A DNA stretch of 64,000 nt from Cedecea neteri. Lineage in GTDB: Bacteria; Pseudomonadota; Gammaproteobacteria; Enterobacterales; Enterobacteriaceae. Within the stretch, counting starts at the first letter, position 1; the number at the start of each line of letters is the position of its first letter. Below, piece by piece: positions 27,869-37,020 of the stretch. The position numbers and the translations under genes are program-made. Location of the stretch: positions 1,674,001-1,738,000 of the forward strand of contig NZ_CP009458.1 in NCBI RefSeq assembly GCF_000758305.1. The letters are read 5' to 3'. The notes under the pieces are model-generated. The model did no database searches. It was given only the letters and a program-made list of their open reading frames with translations, and had not been told where the DNA came from.

Positions 27869-29233
27869 ATGAGCACGACCGATGATTCCTACAACATCAT
27901 TCCTGAATCCATTGATATTAATAAGCCGACGCTTAAAGAGCGCTGGTGGCATATTCTCGACAGCTGGAAAGTGGGGATCATCCCGCTGCCGCTGTTTGTA
28001 CTGGCAGGGGCGCTGATCGCCATCGACTGCCTCGGCGGCAAACTGCCGAGCGATATCGTGGTGATGGTGGCGACGCTGGCCTTCTTCGGCTTTGCCTGCG
28101 GCGAGTTTGGTAAACGCCTGCCGGTGATCGGCAAAATGGGCGCCGCCGCTATCTGCGCCACCTTCATCCCGTCCGCACTGGTTTATTACGGCCTGCTGCC
28201 GGACGTGGTGGTGGAGTCCACCACCAAATTCTATAAATCCACCAACATCCTTTACCTCTACATCTGCTGCATCATCGTCGGCAGCATCATGAGCATGAAC
28301 CGCACCACGCTGATTCAGGGCTTCCTGCGCATATTCTTCCCGATGCTGTGCGGCGAAGTGGTGGGCATGATTGTCGGCATGGGCGTTGGCCTGGCGCTGG
28401 GCCTTGAGCCGTTTCAGATCTTCTTCTTCCTGATCCTGCCGATCATGGCCGGGGGCGTTGGCGAAGGGGCGATCCCGCTTTCCATCGGTTACGCCACGTT
28501 GCTGCATATGGATCAGGGCGTGGCGCTGGGCCGCATTCTGCCTATCGTGATGCTGGGCAGCCTGACGGCGATCGTTATCTCCGGCTGCCTGAATCAGCTG
28601 GGAAAACGCTTCCCGCACCTGACCGGCGAAGGCGAACTGATGCCGGGCAAAACCAACGGCGGTGAAAAAGAGCAAACCGCCGCCCTGTTCAACGGTAAAG
28701 CAGACGTCACTACTATCGCGTCCGGCGCGCTGCTGGCGGTGCTGCTCTACATGGTAGGCATGCTGCTGCACAAACTGATTGGCCTGCCGGCCCCGGTCGG
28801 GATGCTGTTTGTCGCGGTGCTGATCAAGCTTTGCCACGGCGTTTCCCCCCGCATGCTGGCGGGCTCGCAGGTGGTTTATAAATTCTTCCAGACCGCGGTG
28901 ACCTACCCAATTCTGTTTGCCGTGGGCGTTGCCATTACGCCGTGGAACGAGCTGGTTGACGCTTTCACGATTACCAACCTGCTGGTCATCGTCAGCACCG
29001 TCAGCGCGCTGGTGGCGACCGGTTTCTTCGTCGGTAAAAAAATCGGTATGCATCCTATCGATGTGGCCATTGTGTCCTGTTGCCAGAGCGGGCAGGGCGG
29101 CACCGGCGACGTCGCTATTCTGACCGCCGGTAACCGTATGTCGCTGATGCCGTTCGCCCAGATTGCAACCCGCATCGGCGGGGCGATCAACGTCTCGGTG
29201 GCGCTGCTGGTGCTTGGCAACTTTCTTGTCTGA
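27869..29233 (+). CDS. 2-hydroxycarboxylate (citrate) transporter, CitW-like
   Basis: The 454-residue 2HCT-family secondary transporter has about 11 hydrophobic segments and the two family signatures, here GGVGEGAIPLS and CQSGQGGTGDVA. It is more divergent from K. pneumoniae CitS than expected for an orthologue and fits the CitW-type carriers found beside citX in Klebsiella. It should import citrate, possibly in exchange for acetate. It heads the operon and is followed after 23 bp by the FAH-family gene. Confidence 0.85.
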   Translation: MSTTDDSYNIIPESIDINKPTLKERWWHILDSWKVGIIPLPLFVLAGALIAIDCLGGKLPSDIVVMVATLAFFGFACGEFGKRLPVIGKMGAAAICATFIPSALVYYGLLPDVVVESTTKFYKSTNILYLYICCIIVGSIMSMNRTTLIQGFLRIFFPMLCGEVVGMIVGMGVGLALGLEPFQIFFFLILPIMAGGVGEGAIPLSIGYATLLHMDQGVALGRILPIVMLGSLTAIVISGCLNQLGKRFPHLTGEGELMPGKTNGGEKEQTAALFNGKADVTTIASGALLAVLLYMVGMLLHKLIGLPAPVGMLFVAVLIKLCHGVSPRMLAGSQVVYKFFQTAVTYPILFAVGVAITPWNELVDAFTITNLLVIVSTVSALVATGFFVGKKIGMHPIDVAIVSCCQSGQGGTGDVAILTAGNRMSLMPFAQIATRIGGAINVSVALLVLGNFLV

Positions 29234-29256
29234 CTTTTGATTAACCAGGAACTGTT

Positions 29257-30126
29257 ATGAAACTCGCAAGTTATGTACTTCAGGGCCAGCGGAGCTACGG
29301 CGTGGTAACGCCGGAAGGTATCGTTGACCTGGGCCGCCGTTTAGGCTCGCGTTTTGCGGACTTAAAGGCTTTGCTGGCTGCGGACGCGGTGCATGAAGCG
29401 CTGGCGTTTGCCGGGCTGAAGGCCGATGTGGCGGCGTCAGACGTCCGCTGGCTGCCGGTCATCGAACGCCCGGAAAAAATCCTCTGCGTCGGCATGAACT
29501 ACGCCGACAAGCGCAAAGAGTTCGACCAGCACAACCCGGCCCCGACCCTGTTTGTGCGCTTTGCCGACTCCCAGACCGGGCACGATTCTCCGGTGGTGAA
29601 ACCGCATCACTCCAGCGAGTTCGACTATGAAGGCGAGCTGGCGGTGATCATCGGCAAAGGCGGGGTAAATATTTCTGCGGCGGATGCCCTGAACCACGTC
29701 GCGGGCTACAGCTGCTATATGGACGGGTCGGCGCGCGACTGGCAGCACACCTGGTTTACCGCCGGGAAAAACTGGCCGCAGACCGGGGCTTTTGGCCCGT
29801 GGATGACCACGTCGGATGAAATTCGCGATCCGCACGATCTGGCGATCCGCACCTGGCTGAACGGCCGCATGGTGCAGGAAGACAACACCAGCAGCATGAT
29901 CCACAAGGTCGCCGAGCTTATCGAATACATCTCGACCTTCACTTCGCTCAGCGCGGGGGACGTGATCATTACCGGATCTCCCGGTGGCGTGGGTAAAAAG
30001 CGCACGCCGCCGCTGTTCATGCAGCCGGGCGACCGCATCGAAGTTGAAATCGAGCGTATTGGCCATCTCAGCAACGTGATCGTCGCGGCCCGCGAGCCTC
30101 TGGCTTCCGGGGCGGTGGCGCACTAA
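29257..30126 (+). CDS. fumarylacetoacetate hydrolase (FAH)-family protein in the citrate cluster
   Basis: The 289-residue FAH-fold enzyme has the metal-binding acidic residues Glu125 and Glu127 (YEGELAVIIG) and Asp156 (MDGSARDWQ), Lys171 in GKNWP and the C-terminal GSPGGVGKKRTPP loop. FAH proteins cleave or decarboxylate beta-keto acids, and some (human FAHD1, Corynebacterium Cg1458) are oxaloacetate decarboxylases. Because the cluster has no oadGAB genes, this protein may decarboxylate the oxaloacetate released by citrate lyase. At the position of the usual catalytic lid His (NYxDHxxE), this protein has Lys85 (NYADKRKE), which may change the chemistry. Confidence 0.85.
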   Translation: MKLASYVLQGQRSYGVVTPEGIVDLGRRLGSRFADLKALLAADAVHEALAFAGLKADVAASDVRWLPVIERPEKILCVGMNYADKRKEFDQHNPAPTLFVRFADSQTGHDSPVVKPHHSSEFDYEGELAVIIGKGGVNISAADALNHVAGYSCYMDGSARDWQHTWFTAGKNWPQTGAFGPWMTTSDEIRDPHDLAIRTWLNGRMVQEDNTSSMIHKVAELIEYISTFTSLSAGDVIITGSPGGVGKKRTPPLFMQPGDRIEVEIERIGHLSNVIVAAREPLASGAVAH

Positions 30127-30130
30127 CGCT

Positions 30131-31174
30131 ATGTTCCAGCCCAACCCGATCGAGTTCAGTACCGTCGATCCGCTGCGCCAGCCGCAGGCGCTGGCCGCCA
30201 TCCGGGATCTGCTGGAGCGGAACCAGCTCGGGCTGGACGGCGACATTCAGCTGTTCGTCGTCGCCCTTTCAGGGACAAAAATCGTCGGCTGTGCCGGGCT
30301 GGCGTGGCGCACCATCAAATGCGTGGCGGTGGATGAAGCCTGGCGCGGGGACAACCTTAGCGTGCGTTTGCTGGGGGAAATCCAGCATATCGCGATGGAG
30401 CGTGGGCAGGCGCATTTGTTCCTGTTCACCCGCCCCTACAACCTCGACAGGTTTCGCCAGAGCGGCTTCTGGCCGCTGGTGCAGGTGGATGAGGCGGCGG
30501 TGTTGATGGAAAACACGCCCATCGGCATCAGCCGCTACTGCGCCGGGCTGGAGAAGCTGCGGAAACCGGGCAACCGGATCGGCGCCATAGTGATGAACGC
30601 TAACCCGTTCACCCTCGGACACCGCTATCTGGCCGAGCAGGCGGCGCAGCGCTGCGACTGGTTGCATCTGTTTGTGGTGCGTGAGGACGCTTCATTTTTT
30701 CCGTTCGAGGAACGGTGGGAGATGGTTCGCCAGGGAGTGGCCCACTTGTCTAACGTGATTGTGCATCCGGGGTCCGACTACCTGATCTCCCGAGCCACCT
30801 TTCCGGGCTATTTCCTGAAAGAGAGCGGGCTTATCGACAAAACCTGGAGCGCAATGGATTTGATGATTTTCCGTGATTACGTTGCCCCGGCGCTGGGCGT
30901 GACGCACCGCTTCGTCGGCAACGAGCCGTTCTGCGCGGTGACCCGGGAATATAACCAGGCCATGCGCTACTGGCTGGAAGTGCACCGCCACCACAGCGCG
31001 GCGTCGATCCAGGTGGTCGAGCTGCCGCGAAAATGCCATGCCGCCGGACGAGAGATTTCTGCCTCTGAAGTGCGAGCCTTACTCAAGAGCCAGCAAATGG
31101 CCCGCATCCGGGACATAGTCCCGGACAGTACCTTTAGCCATCTCCAGCGGCACTACGCGCGGGATGTGGCCTGA
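30131..31174 (+). CDS. citC: [citrate (pro-3S)-lyase] ligase CitC
   Basis: The 347-residue protein has an N-terminal GNAT-like segment (KIVGCAGLAWRTIKCVAVDE) and a C-terminal nucleotidyltransferase domain (GAIVMNANPFTLGHRYLAEQ with the HxGH-like TLGH motif). It uses ATP and acetate to acetylate the phosphopantetheine-type thiol of CitD, switching citrate lyase on. It lies 4 bp after the FAH-family gene. Confidence 0.95.
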   Translation: MFQPNPIEFSTVDPLRQPQALAAIRDLLERNQLGLDGDIQLFVVALSGTKIVGCAGLAWRTIKCVAVDEAWRGDNLSVRLLGEIQHIAMERGQAHLFLFTRPYNLDRFRQSGFWPLVQVDEAAVLMENTPIGISRYCAGLEKLRKPGNRIGAIVMNANPFTLGHRYLAEQAAQRCDWLHLFVVREDASFFPFEERWEMVRQGVAHLSNVIVHPGSDYLISRATFPGYFLKESGLIDKTWSAMDLMIFRDYVAPALGVTHRFVGNEPFCAVTREYNQAMRYWLEVHRHHSAASIQVVELPRKCHAAGREISASEVRALLKSQQMARIRDIVPDSTFSHLQRHYARDVA

Positions 31175-31198
31175 ATTTTTTAACCAGGACAAAGCCTT

Positions 31199-31492
31199 AT
31201 GAGAATCGTAAAGCAAGCCTTAGCCGGGACGCTGGAGTCCAGCGATCTACTGGTCAGAGTCGCCCCCGCCGAAGGTGAGTTCAGACTGATGATACACAGC
31301 GAAGTACAAAAGCAGTTTGGCGACCAGATTCGCCGCGTGGCGGAGCAAACGCTCGCTCAGCTCGGCGTGAAAGAAGGGATTTTTATTCTGGAAGACAAAG
31401 GGGCGCTGGACTGCGTGATCCGCGCCCGTCTGCAAAGCGCGGTACTCCGTGCCGCCGATGCCGAACAGATTGACTGGGGAAAACTACAATGA
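31199..31492 (+). CDS. citD: citrate lyase acyl carrier protein (gamma subunit) CitD
   Basis: The 97-residue protein carries the 2'-(5''-phosphoribosyl)-3'-dephospho-CoA prosthetic group on a serine near the N-terminus; TLESSDLLV places the candidate at Ser14, as in the Klebsiella protein. It shuttles acetyl and citryl groups between CitF and CitE. It overlaps citE by 4 bp. Confidence 0.95.
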   Translation: MRIVKQALAGTLESSDLLVRVAPAEGEFRLMIHSEVQKQFGDQIRRVAEQTLAQLGVKEGIFILEDKGALDCVIRARLQSAVLRAADAEQIDWGKLQ

Positions 31493-32364
31493 AAAAACTC
31501 CGTCGCAGCATGTTGTTCCTCCCCGGCGCTAACGCCGCCATGCTCTCAACCGCTTTTATTTACCGCCCGGATTCGATCATGTTCGATCTGGAAGACGCCG
31601 TGGCGCTGCGTGAGAAAGACACAGCCCGCGTGCTGGTGTTTCATGCTCTGCAGCACCCGATGTACCGCGACATCGAAACCGTGGTACGCATTAATCCGCT
31701 TAACACTCCGTTTGGCCTGGCCGATCTCGAGGCCGTTGTACGAGCAGGAGTGGACGTGGTGCGTCTGCCAAAAACCGACACGCCAGAAGATATCTTCCTG
31801 CTGGAATCCCATCTCGAACGTATTGAGAAAGAGTGCGGACGCGAACCGGGCTCCACCAAACTGATGGCGGCGATTGAATCCGCCGTGGGCGTGATCAACG
31901 CCGTCGCCATCGCGCGTTCTTCCCCGCGTCTTATCGGCATTGCGCTGGCGGCGTTTGACTACGTGATGGATATGCAAACCGAGCGCGGCGACGGTACGGA
32001 GCTGTTCTATGCCCGCTGCGCGGTGCTGCATGCCGCGCGCGCCGCCGGGATTGACGCGTTCGACGTGGTTTGGTCTGACGTGAATAACGAAGCCGGGTTC
32101 CTGCGGGAAGTCGAGCTGATCCGCAAGATGGGCTTCAACGGTAAATCGCTGATCAACCCCCGCCAGATTGAGCTGCTGCATAACGCCTATGCGCCAACCC
32201 AGGACGAAGTCGATTATGCCCGCCGGGTGATTGCCGCCGCCGACGAAGGGGAGCGTAACGGCCTGGGAGTGGTGTCGCTCAACGGCAAGATGATCGATGC
32301 GCCAATTATTAACCATGCGCAGGTGGTGCTTGAGCGCGCCGCGGCTTCCGGCGTGCGCCGTTAA
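31489..32364 (+). CDS. citE: citrate lyase beta subunit (citryl-ACP lyase) CitE
   Basis: The 291-residue TIM-barrel protein has the motifs RSMLFLPGANAAML, MFDLEDAVALREKD and KLMAAIESAVGVINAV. It splits citryl-CitD into acetyl-CitD and oxaloacetate. It is translationally coupled to citD and followed after 10 bp by citF. Confidence 0.96.
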   Translation: MKKLRRSMLFLPGANAAMLSTAFIYRPDSIMFDLEDAVALREKDTARVLVFHALQHPMYRDIETVVRINPLNTPFGLADLEAVVRAGVDVVRLPKTDTPEDIFLLESHLERIEKECGREPGSTKLMAAIESAVGVINAVAIARSSPRLIGIALAAFDYVMDMQTERGDGTELFYARCAVLHAARAAGIDAFDVVWSDVNNEAGFLREVELIRKMGFNGKSLINPRQIELLHNAYAPTQDEVDYARRVIAAADEGERNGLGVVSLNGKMIDAPIINHAQVVLERAAASGVRR

Positions 32365-32374
32365 GGACAAAACA

Positions 32375-33898
32375 ATGAGCAATATGACCGAACTTTTACA
32401 CCTTGAGTATCCGCATCTGGCCCATCTGCGAAGCTTCGACGGGGCGCATCAAACCACGCCGTGGCTGGCGGATGCTGAAGCGAAGAAAACCCGCAAGCTT
32501 TGCGACACGCTGGAGCAGGCGATTGCTCAAAGCGGGCTTCAGGACGGGATGACCATCTCCTTCCATCATGCTTTCCGGGAAGGCGACAGGGTGATTAATC
32601 ACGTGGTTGCCACGCTCGCTCGCCTTGGGTTTAAAGATCTGACGCTGGCCTCAAGTTCGCTGATGACCTGCAACGAGGCGTTGATCGAGCCGATTCGCAA
32701 CGGGGTGATTACCCGAATTTACACCTCCGGGATGCGCGGCAAGCTTGCGGAGGCTATCTCTTACGGCCTGATGGCCGAGCCGGTACAAATCCACTCTCAC
32801 GGCGGGCGCGTGAAGCTGCTGCAGGACGGCGAGCTAAAAATCGACGTGGCGTTTCTCGGCGTGCCGTGCAGCGACGAATATGGCAACGCCAACGGCACCC
32901 ACGGTAAATCCTGTTGCGGCTCGCTGGGCTACGCCAAAGTAGACGCCCATTTTGCCCGCAAAGTGGTGCTGTTAACCGAAGAGCTGGTGCCGTTCCCCAA
33001 TATGCCCGCCAGCCTGATGCAGGATGAGGTGGACTACATCGTTCAGGTCGACACCGTGGGCGATCCGGCCAAAATCAGCGTCGGGGCGGCACGCGTCACC
33101 AGCAACCCGCGTGAGCTGATGATTGCCCGCACCGCTGCGGAAGTGATTGAACATTCTGGCTACTTCCGCTCCGGCTTCTCCATGCAGACCGGCTCCGGCG
33201 CGGCGGCAACCGCCTGCACGCGCTTTATGGAAGAAAAAATGGAGCGCAATGGCGTCGTCGCTCGCTTTGCCCTCGGGGGGATCACCGGTAGCCTGGTGGA
33301 TCTCCATGAGAAAGGGCTGATCGAAAAACTGCTCGATACCCAATGCTTTGACGGTCAGGCCGCGGCCTCGCTGGCGCGTAACCCGAACCACGTCGAGATC
33401 TCCACCAATGTCTATGCCAACCCCGGTGCGAAGGCCACGAGCTGCGACCAGCTTGATGTGGTGATCCTTAGCGCGCTGGAGATCGACATCGACTTTAACG
33501 TCAACGTGATCACCGGATCCGACGGCGTAATGCGCGGCGCTTCTGGCGGGCACTGCGACGTGGCGAGTGCGGCAAACCTGACCATTGTGGTTGCACCGCT
33601 GCTGCGTACGCGTATTCCAACCGTTGTTAAGCGGGTGACCACGCGCGTTACGCCGGGTGAAAGCATTGACGTGCTGGTGACGGATCACGGCGTGGCGGTG
33701 AATCCCGCTCGCCCGGAGATCCGCGAACGGCTTGAAAGCGCGGGAATGAAGATCGTGAGCATAGAAGATCTTTACCAGCGCGCTATTTCCCTGACCGGCG
33801 AGCCGAAGCCGATCGAATTTACGCCGCGCATCGTCGGCGTGATCCGCTACCGCGACGGCAGCGTGATCGACGTGGTGCGTCAGGTCAAAGAGGAGTAA
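32375..33898 (+). CDS. citF: citrate lyase alpha subunit (citrate:acetyl-ACP transferase) CitF
   Basis: The CoA-transferase-family subunit of 507 residues exchanges acetyl for citryl on CitD. The ATG at 32375, with AAGGACAA upstream, is chosen over an in-frame ATG at 32297 inside citE, which would add 26 unrelated residues. Conserved regions include GSGAAATACTRFM and TGSDGVMRGASGGHCDVA. It is followed by citX after 5 bp. Confidence 0.96.
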   Translation: MSNMTELLHLEYPHLAHLRSFDGAHQTTPWLADAEAKKTRKLCDTLEQAIAQSGLQDGMTISFHHAFREGDRVINHVVATLARLGFKDLTLASSSLMTCNEALIEPIRNGVITRIYTSGMRGKLAEAISYGLMAEPVQIHSHGGRVKLLQDGELKIDVAFLGVPCSDEYGNANGTHGKSCCGSLGYAKVDAHFARKVVLLTEELVPFPNMPASLMQDEVDYIVQVDTVGDPAKISVGAARVTSNPRELMIARTAAEVIEHSGYFRSGFSMQTGSGAAATACTRFMEEKMERNGVVARFALGGITGSLVDLHEKGLIEKLLDTQCFDGQAAASLARNPNHVEISTNVYANPGAKATSCDQLDVVILSALEIDIDFNVNVITGSDGVMRGASGGHCDVASAANLTIVVAPLLRTRIPTVVKRVTTRVTPGESIDVLVTDHGVAVNPARPEIRERLESAGMKIVSIEDLYQRAISLTGEPKPIEFTPRIVGVIRYRDGSVIDVVRQVKEE

Positions 33899-33903
33899 GC
33901 AAA

Positions 33904-34455
33904 ATGAGTGAAACGCTTGTGGAAGCGGAGGGCGTTACCCTTGAGGCTCTGCTTGAGGCTCTGCTTGAGGCGAGAGAGCGGCGAGCGCACCGGCAGCATG
34001 AGTGGCTGGTAAAGCACCGCCAGCCGGTACTTTCCCTGACGCTGGTGACGCCCGGCGCGGTAAAGGACAGCATTCGCTACCGCAACTGCATGGCGGTAGC
34101 GCTGCAGGCCTGCGACCAACTGCTGTGGGGCAACCGCTGGCCGGTGCTCGAGCGGCAGGTACTGTGGCTGCCGACCGGGGCCGAAGCAATGTGGAGCGTG
34201 GCGCATTCGGCCAGCGAACTCAAGGCGGCCACGGTCGGGCTGGAGCAAACCCATCCGCTTGGCAGGCTGTGGGATGCGGATGTGATTTGCCCGGACAATG
34301 GCCCGGTCGGGCGGACTTCGCTGGACCTGTCTGGCCGACGCTGCCTGGTGTGCAACGAGCCCGCGCACGCCTGTGCTCGTTCCCGCCGCCACCCCATGGA
34401 TGAAGTGACCGCGCGCGTTGAGAGGCTGATAGATGGCTGGTTTGCCAGGGATTAA
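33904..34455 (+). CDS. citX: apo-citrate lyase phosphoribosyl-dephospho-CoA transferase CitX
   Basis: The 183-residue enzyme attaches the prosthetic group precursor (made by CitG) to apo-CitD. The HPLGRLWDADV and RRCLVCNEPAHACARSRRH motifs are typical. Near the N-terminus a 12-bp unit (GAGGCTCTGCTT, 33943-33972) is repeated to give EALLEALLEA, a small in-frame tandem expansion compared with E. coli CitX. It overlaps citG by 23 bp. Confidence 0.94.
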   Translation: MSETLVEAEGVTLEALLEALLEARERRAHRQHEWLVKHRQPVLSLTLVTPGAVKDSIRYRNCMAVALQACDQLLWGNRWPVLERQVLWLPTGAEAMWSVAHSASELKAATVGLEQTHPLGRLWDADVICPDNGPVGRTSLDLSGRRCLVCNEPAHACARSRRHPMDEVTARVERLIDGWFARD

Positions 34456-35278
34456 GTCGAGTTCTGCCGCCGCCCCGGATGTGCCAGCCCTGGCGCGTCA
34501 GGCGCTGCTGGACGAGGTGTGGCTAACGCCAAAGCCGGGGCTGGTAGATGCCGCCAACAACGGCTCGCATCGGGATATGGATCTGCCGATGTTTCTCGGC
34601 AGCATTGCGGCCATTGGCCCCTGGTTCAGTACGTTCCACGGGCTGGGGCGGGAGCATGCCGGGCGAGGTACCTGTGAGATGCTGCGGCTGATCCGCCCGG
34701 CAGGGATCGCCTGCGAACAGGCGATGTACCAGGCCACTCAGGGCGTGAATACGCACAAAGGTGGCGTGTTCTCGCTGGGGCTGCTTTCTACCGCTGCTGG
34801 CCGCCTGCAGGGGCAGGGCAAAGCGCTAACTGCCTCGGCGGTATGTGCCACGGTGAGTGAGATCTGCAGCGGGATTGTGGAAAGAGAACTGGTCGCGGCC
34901 CGGAAGTCTTCTTCAGTTGGCGAAAGGCTGTATCAGCAGTTTGGCCTGACCGGCGCACGCGGCGAGGCGGAAAGCGGATTCCTGACGGTGCGCCAGCATG
35001 TGCTGCCCTACTGGCAGACGGAGAGCTGCCCGAAACGCCGCCTGCTTGCAGCGATGTTACGTCTTATGGCCGCCAACCCGGACACCAATCTTGTGTCGCG
35101 CGGCGGGCTAAACGGACTGCGCTATGTGCAGCGTTACGCTGCGCGCCTGCTGCAGCAGGGCTGGCATGAGGACGATTTGCGGCAGATGGATGCCGACCTT
35201 ATCACCCGTAACCTCAGCCCAGGCGGAAGCGCAGATCTGCTGGCTGTTAGTGCCGTTTTAGCGGAAATTGCGGTGTGA
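34433..35278 (+). CDS. citG: triphosphoribosyl-dephospho-CoA synthase CitG
   Basis: The 281-residue enzyme joins ATP and dephospho-CoA to form 2'-(5''-triphosphoribosyl)-3'-dephospho-CoA, the precursor of the citrate lyase cofactor. Recognisable motifs are LTPKPGLVDAANNGSHRDM, GVNTHKGGVFSLGLL and NPDTNLVSRGG. It is the last gene of the cluster; the next gene, curA, follows after about 85 bp with its own promoter region. Confidence 0.95.
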   Translation: MAGLPGIKSSSAAAPDVPALARQALLDEVWLTPKPGLVDAANNGSHRDMDLPMFLGSIAAIGPWFSTFHGLGREHAGRGTCEMLRLIRPAGIACEQAMYQATQGVNTHKGGVFSLGLLSTAAGRLQGQGKALTASAVCATVSEICSGIVERELVAARKSSSVGERLYQQFGLTGARGEAESGFLTVRQHVLPYWQTESCPKRRLLAAMLRLMAANPDTNLVSRGGLNGLRYVQRYAARLLQQGWHEDDLRQMDADLITRNLSPGGSADLLAVSAVLAEIAV

Positions 35279-35364
35279 AGGCTACGCAGCACGAATTTCA
35301 TGCTAATTCGGCACGTTTTTGTCTAGTCTGAGGTTTTCACTCTTGATAATAAAAGGAGTACCTC

Positions 35365-36396
35365 ATGGCTCAGACCGCAGAGAAAAACCGTCGTTTTGTG
35401 CTGGCGAAGCGCCCGCAGGGAATGCCGACCCGCGAAGATATCCATCTGGAAGAAGTTGCTGTTCCCACGCCGGTAAAAGGCGAAGTGCTGCTGCGCACGC
35501 TTTTCCTGTCCCTTGACCCGTATATGCGCGGGCGCATGAGTGACGCCAAATCCTACTCGGCGCCGATTGCCATCGGTGAAGTCATCGTGGGGGGAACTGT
35601 CAGCCGCGTGGAAAGCTCACAGCATCCTGATTATCAGCCTGGTGACCTGGTGCTTGCCGACTCTGGCTGGCAGGACTATTCGATTTCCAACGGGGAAGGC
35701 CTGCAGAAGCTGGATAAAAATATGTCTCACCCTTCCTGGGCGCTGGGGCTGCTCGGCATGCCGGGCTTTACCGGTTACATGGGGCTGACGGACATCGGTA
35801 ACCCTCAGCCGGGTGAAACCGTGGTGGTTGCTGCGGCCAGCGGCGCGGTAGGCTCGGTTGTGGGGCAAACGGCTCGCCTGCGAGGGGCGAGAGTTATCGG
35901 CATTGCCGGCGGGGAAGATAAGTGCCGCTATGTGAAAGAGACGCTGAAGTTTGATGAGTGCCTCGATCACCGCGCCAGCGATTTCGCTGAACAGCTTGCC
36001 AAAGCCTGCCCGAACGGCATCGACGTCTATTTTGAAAACGTAGGCGGGGCGGTGTTTGACGCCGTCTTCCCGCTGCTGAATACCAAAGCGCGTATCCCGG
36101 TTTGTGGCGTGATTAGCCAGTACAACGGCAACAACAGCGCCTTTGAGCACGATCGTCTGCCGGAGCTAATGGCGACTATCCTGAAAAAACGTATGCGTGT
36201 GGAAGGGTTTATCATCAGCCAGGACTACGGCCATCGCTATCCCGAATTCTACAAGCAGATGAGCGAGTGGATCGCCGCCGGAGAGATTGAGTTCCGCGAG
36301 GATATCGTGGATGGGCTGGAAAAAACCGTGGAGGCATTCCAGGGGCTGCTGGCCGGGAAGAACTTCGGCAAGCTGATTGTGAAGGTGGCGGAATAA
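35365..36396 (+). CDS. curA: NADPH-dependent curcumin/alkenal reductase CurA (YncB), MDR superfamily
   Basis: The 343-residue zinc-independent medium-chain reductase has FLSLDPYMRGRMSD near the N-terminus, a Rossmann segment VAAASGAVGSVVGQTA, and FENVGGAVFDAVFPLL. It reduces alpha,beta-unsaturated carbonyls using NADPH. It is very similar to E. coli CurA. It is monocistronic by position, with repeat array 4 directly after the stop codon. Confidence 0.92.
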   Translation: MAQTAEKNRRFVLAKRPQGMPTREDIHLEEVAVPTPVKGEVLLRTLFLSLDPYMRGRMSDAKSYSAPIAIGEVIVGGTVSRVESSQHPDYQPGDLVLADSGWQDYSISNGEGLQKLDKNMSHPSWALGLLGMPGFTGYMGLTDIGNPQPGETVVVAAASGAVGSVVGQTARLRGARVIGIAGGEDKCRYVKETLKFDECLDHRASDFAEQLAKACPNGIDVYFENVGGAVFDAVFPLLNTKARIPVCGVISQYNGNNSAFEHDRLPELMATILKKRMRVEGFIISQDYGHRYPEFYKQMSEWIAAGEIEFREDIVDGLEKTVEAFQGLLAGKNFGKLIVKVAE

Positions 36397-36401
36397 GATT
36401 G

Positions 36402-36762
36402 ACCCTCACCCCGGCCCTCTCCCTGGAAGGGAGAGGGGGAAATCAGAGATGGTTAGATTGTTTGTTCCCTCTCCCCTGTGGGGAGAGAGGGCTGTATGAA
36501 ATGGTTTGGCTCTTTACTCCCTCTCCCCTGTGGGGAGAGAGGGCTGTATGAAATGGTTTGGCTCTTTACTCCCTCTCCCGTGTGGGGAGAGGAGGCTGTA
36601 TGAAATGGTTTGGCTCTTTACTCCCTCTCCCGTGTGGGGAGAGGAGGCTGTATGAAATGGTTTGGCTCTTTACTCCCTCTCCCTTGTGGGGAGAGGGGGC
36701 TGTATGAAATGGTTTGGCTCTTTATCCCCTCTCCCCTGTGGGGAGAGGGTTAGGGTGAGGGG
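36402..36762. repeat. palindromic tandem array 4 (52-bp period, five spacers)
   Basis: Spacers beginning GCTGTATGAAATGG start at 36491, 36543, 36595, 36647 and 36699, exactly 52 bp apart, each followed by a CCCTCTCCC..GTGGGGAGAG palindrome. The outer ends are CCCTCACCCCGGCCCTCTCCC on the left and GGGAGAGGGTTAGGGTGAGGGG on the right. It lies between curA and the cold-shock gene. Confidence 0.88.
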
Positions 36763-36844
36763 AAACCACGTTCCCTTAATGAGAATTTTTTTTATTTCCC
36801 CGCTGTACTTGCTAAATGACGGCGGACGTGAGAGATTAGCACCC

Positions 36845-37020
36845 GGTTTGGAACACAGACCTTATGAAAGCAGTTTTAGTAAAGCAGTCCTCAGTTCAAG
36901 CGCTATCTTAGATATCCCTTCTTCTCGAGTCTCCTCCTAAGTGCCCGAATAAGTCCAACTCTGCTGAACAGACCATGTTCGCCGCGTTTAGTGGCTCAAG
37001 AAACTGAAAAGGTAATATCT
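36845..37020 (+). promoter_or_regulatory. cold-shock 5' leader (cspA-type thermoresponsive UTR)
   Basis: From about 36845 the sequence follows the E. coli cspA leader closely: GGTTTGGAACACAGACC (the cold-box region), then AAAGCAG, GTCC, TTCAAG, a run around ATATCCC and finally AAAGGTAATATCTATG at the ribosome site. About 175 bases of untranslated leader is normal for cold-inducible csp genes, where the RNA refolds on temperature shift. The transcription start is inferred by analogy. Confidence 0.65.

Noticed and set aside
27824..29053. Open frame of 409 codons antisense to the citrate transporter
   Set aside because: The product is His/Gln/Arg/Asp-rich low-complexity sequence typical of antisense frames in GC-rich genes; the plus-strand transporter is clear.
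36662..36940. Open frame of 92 codons before the cold-shock gene
   Set aside because: It consists of repeat-array sequence plus the untranslated csp leader.
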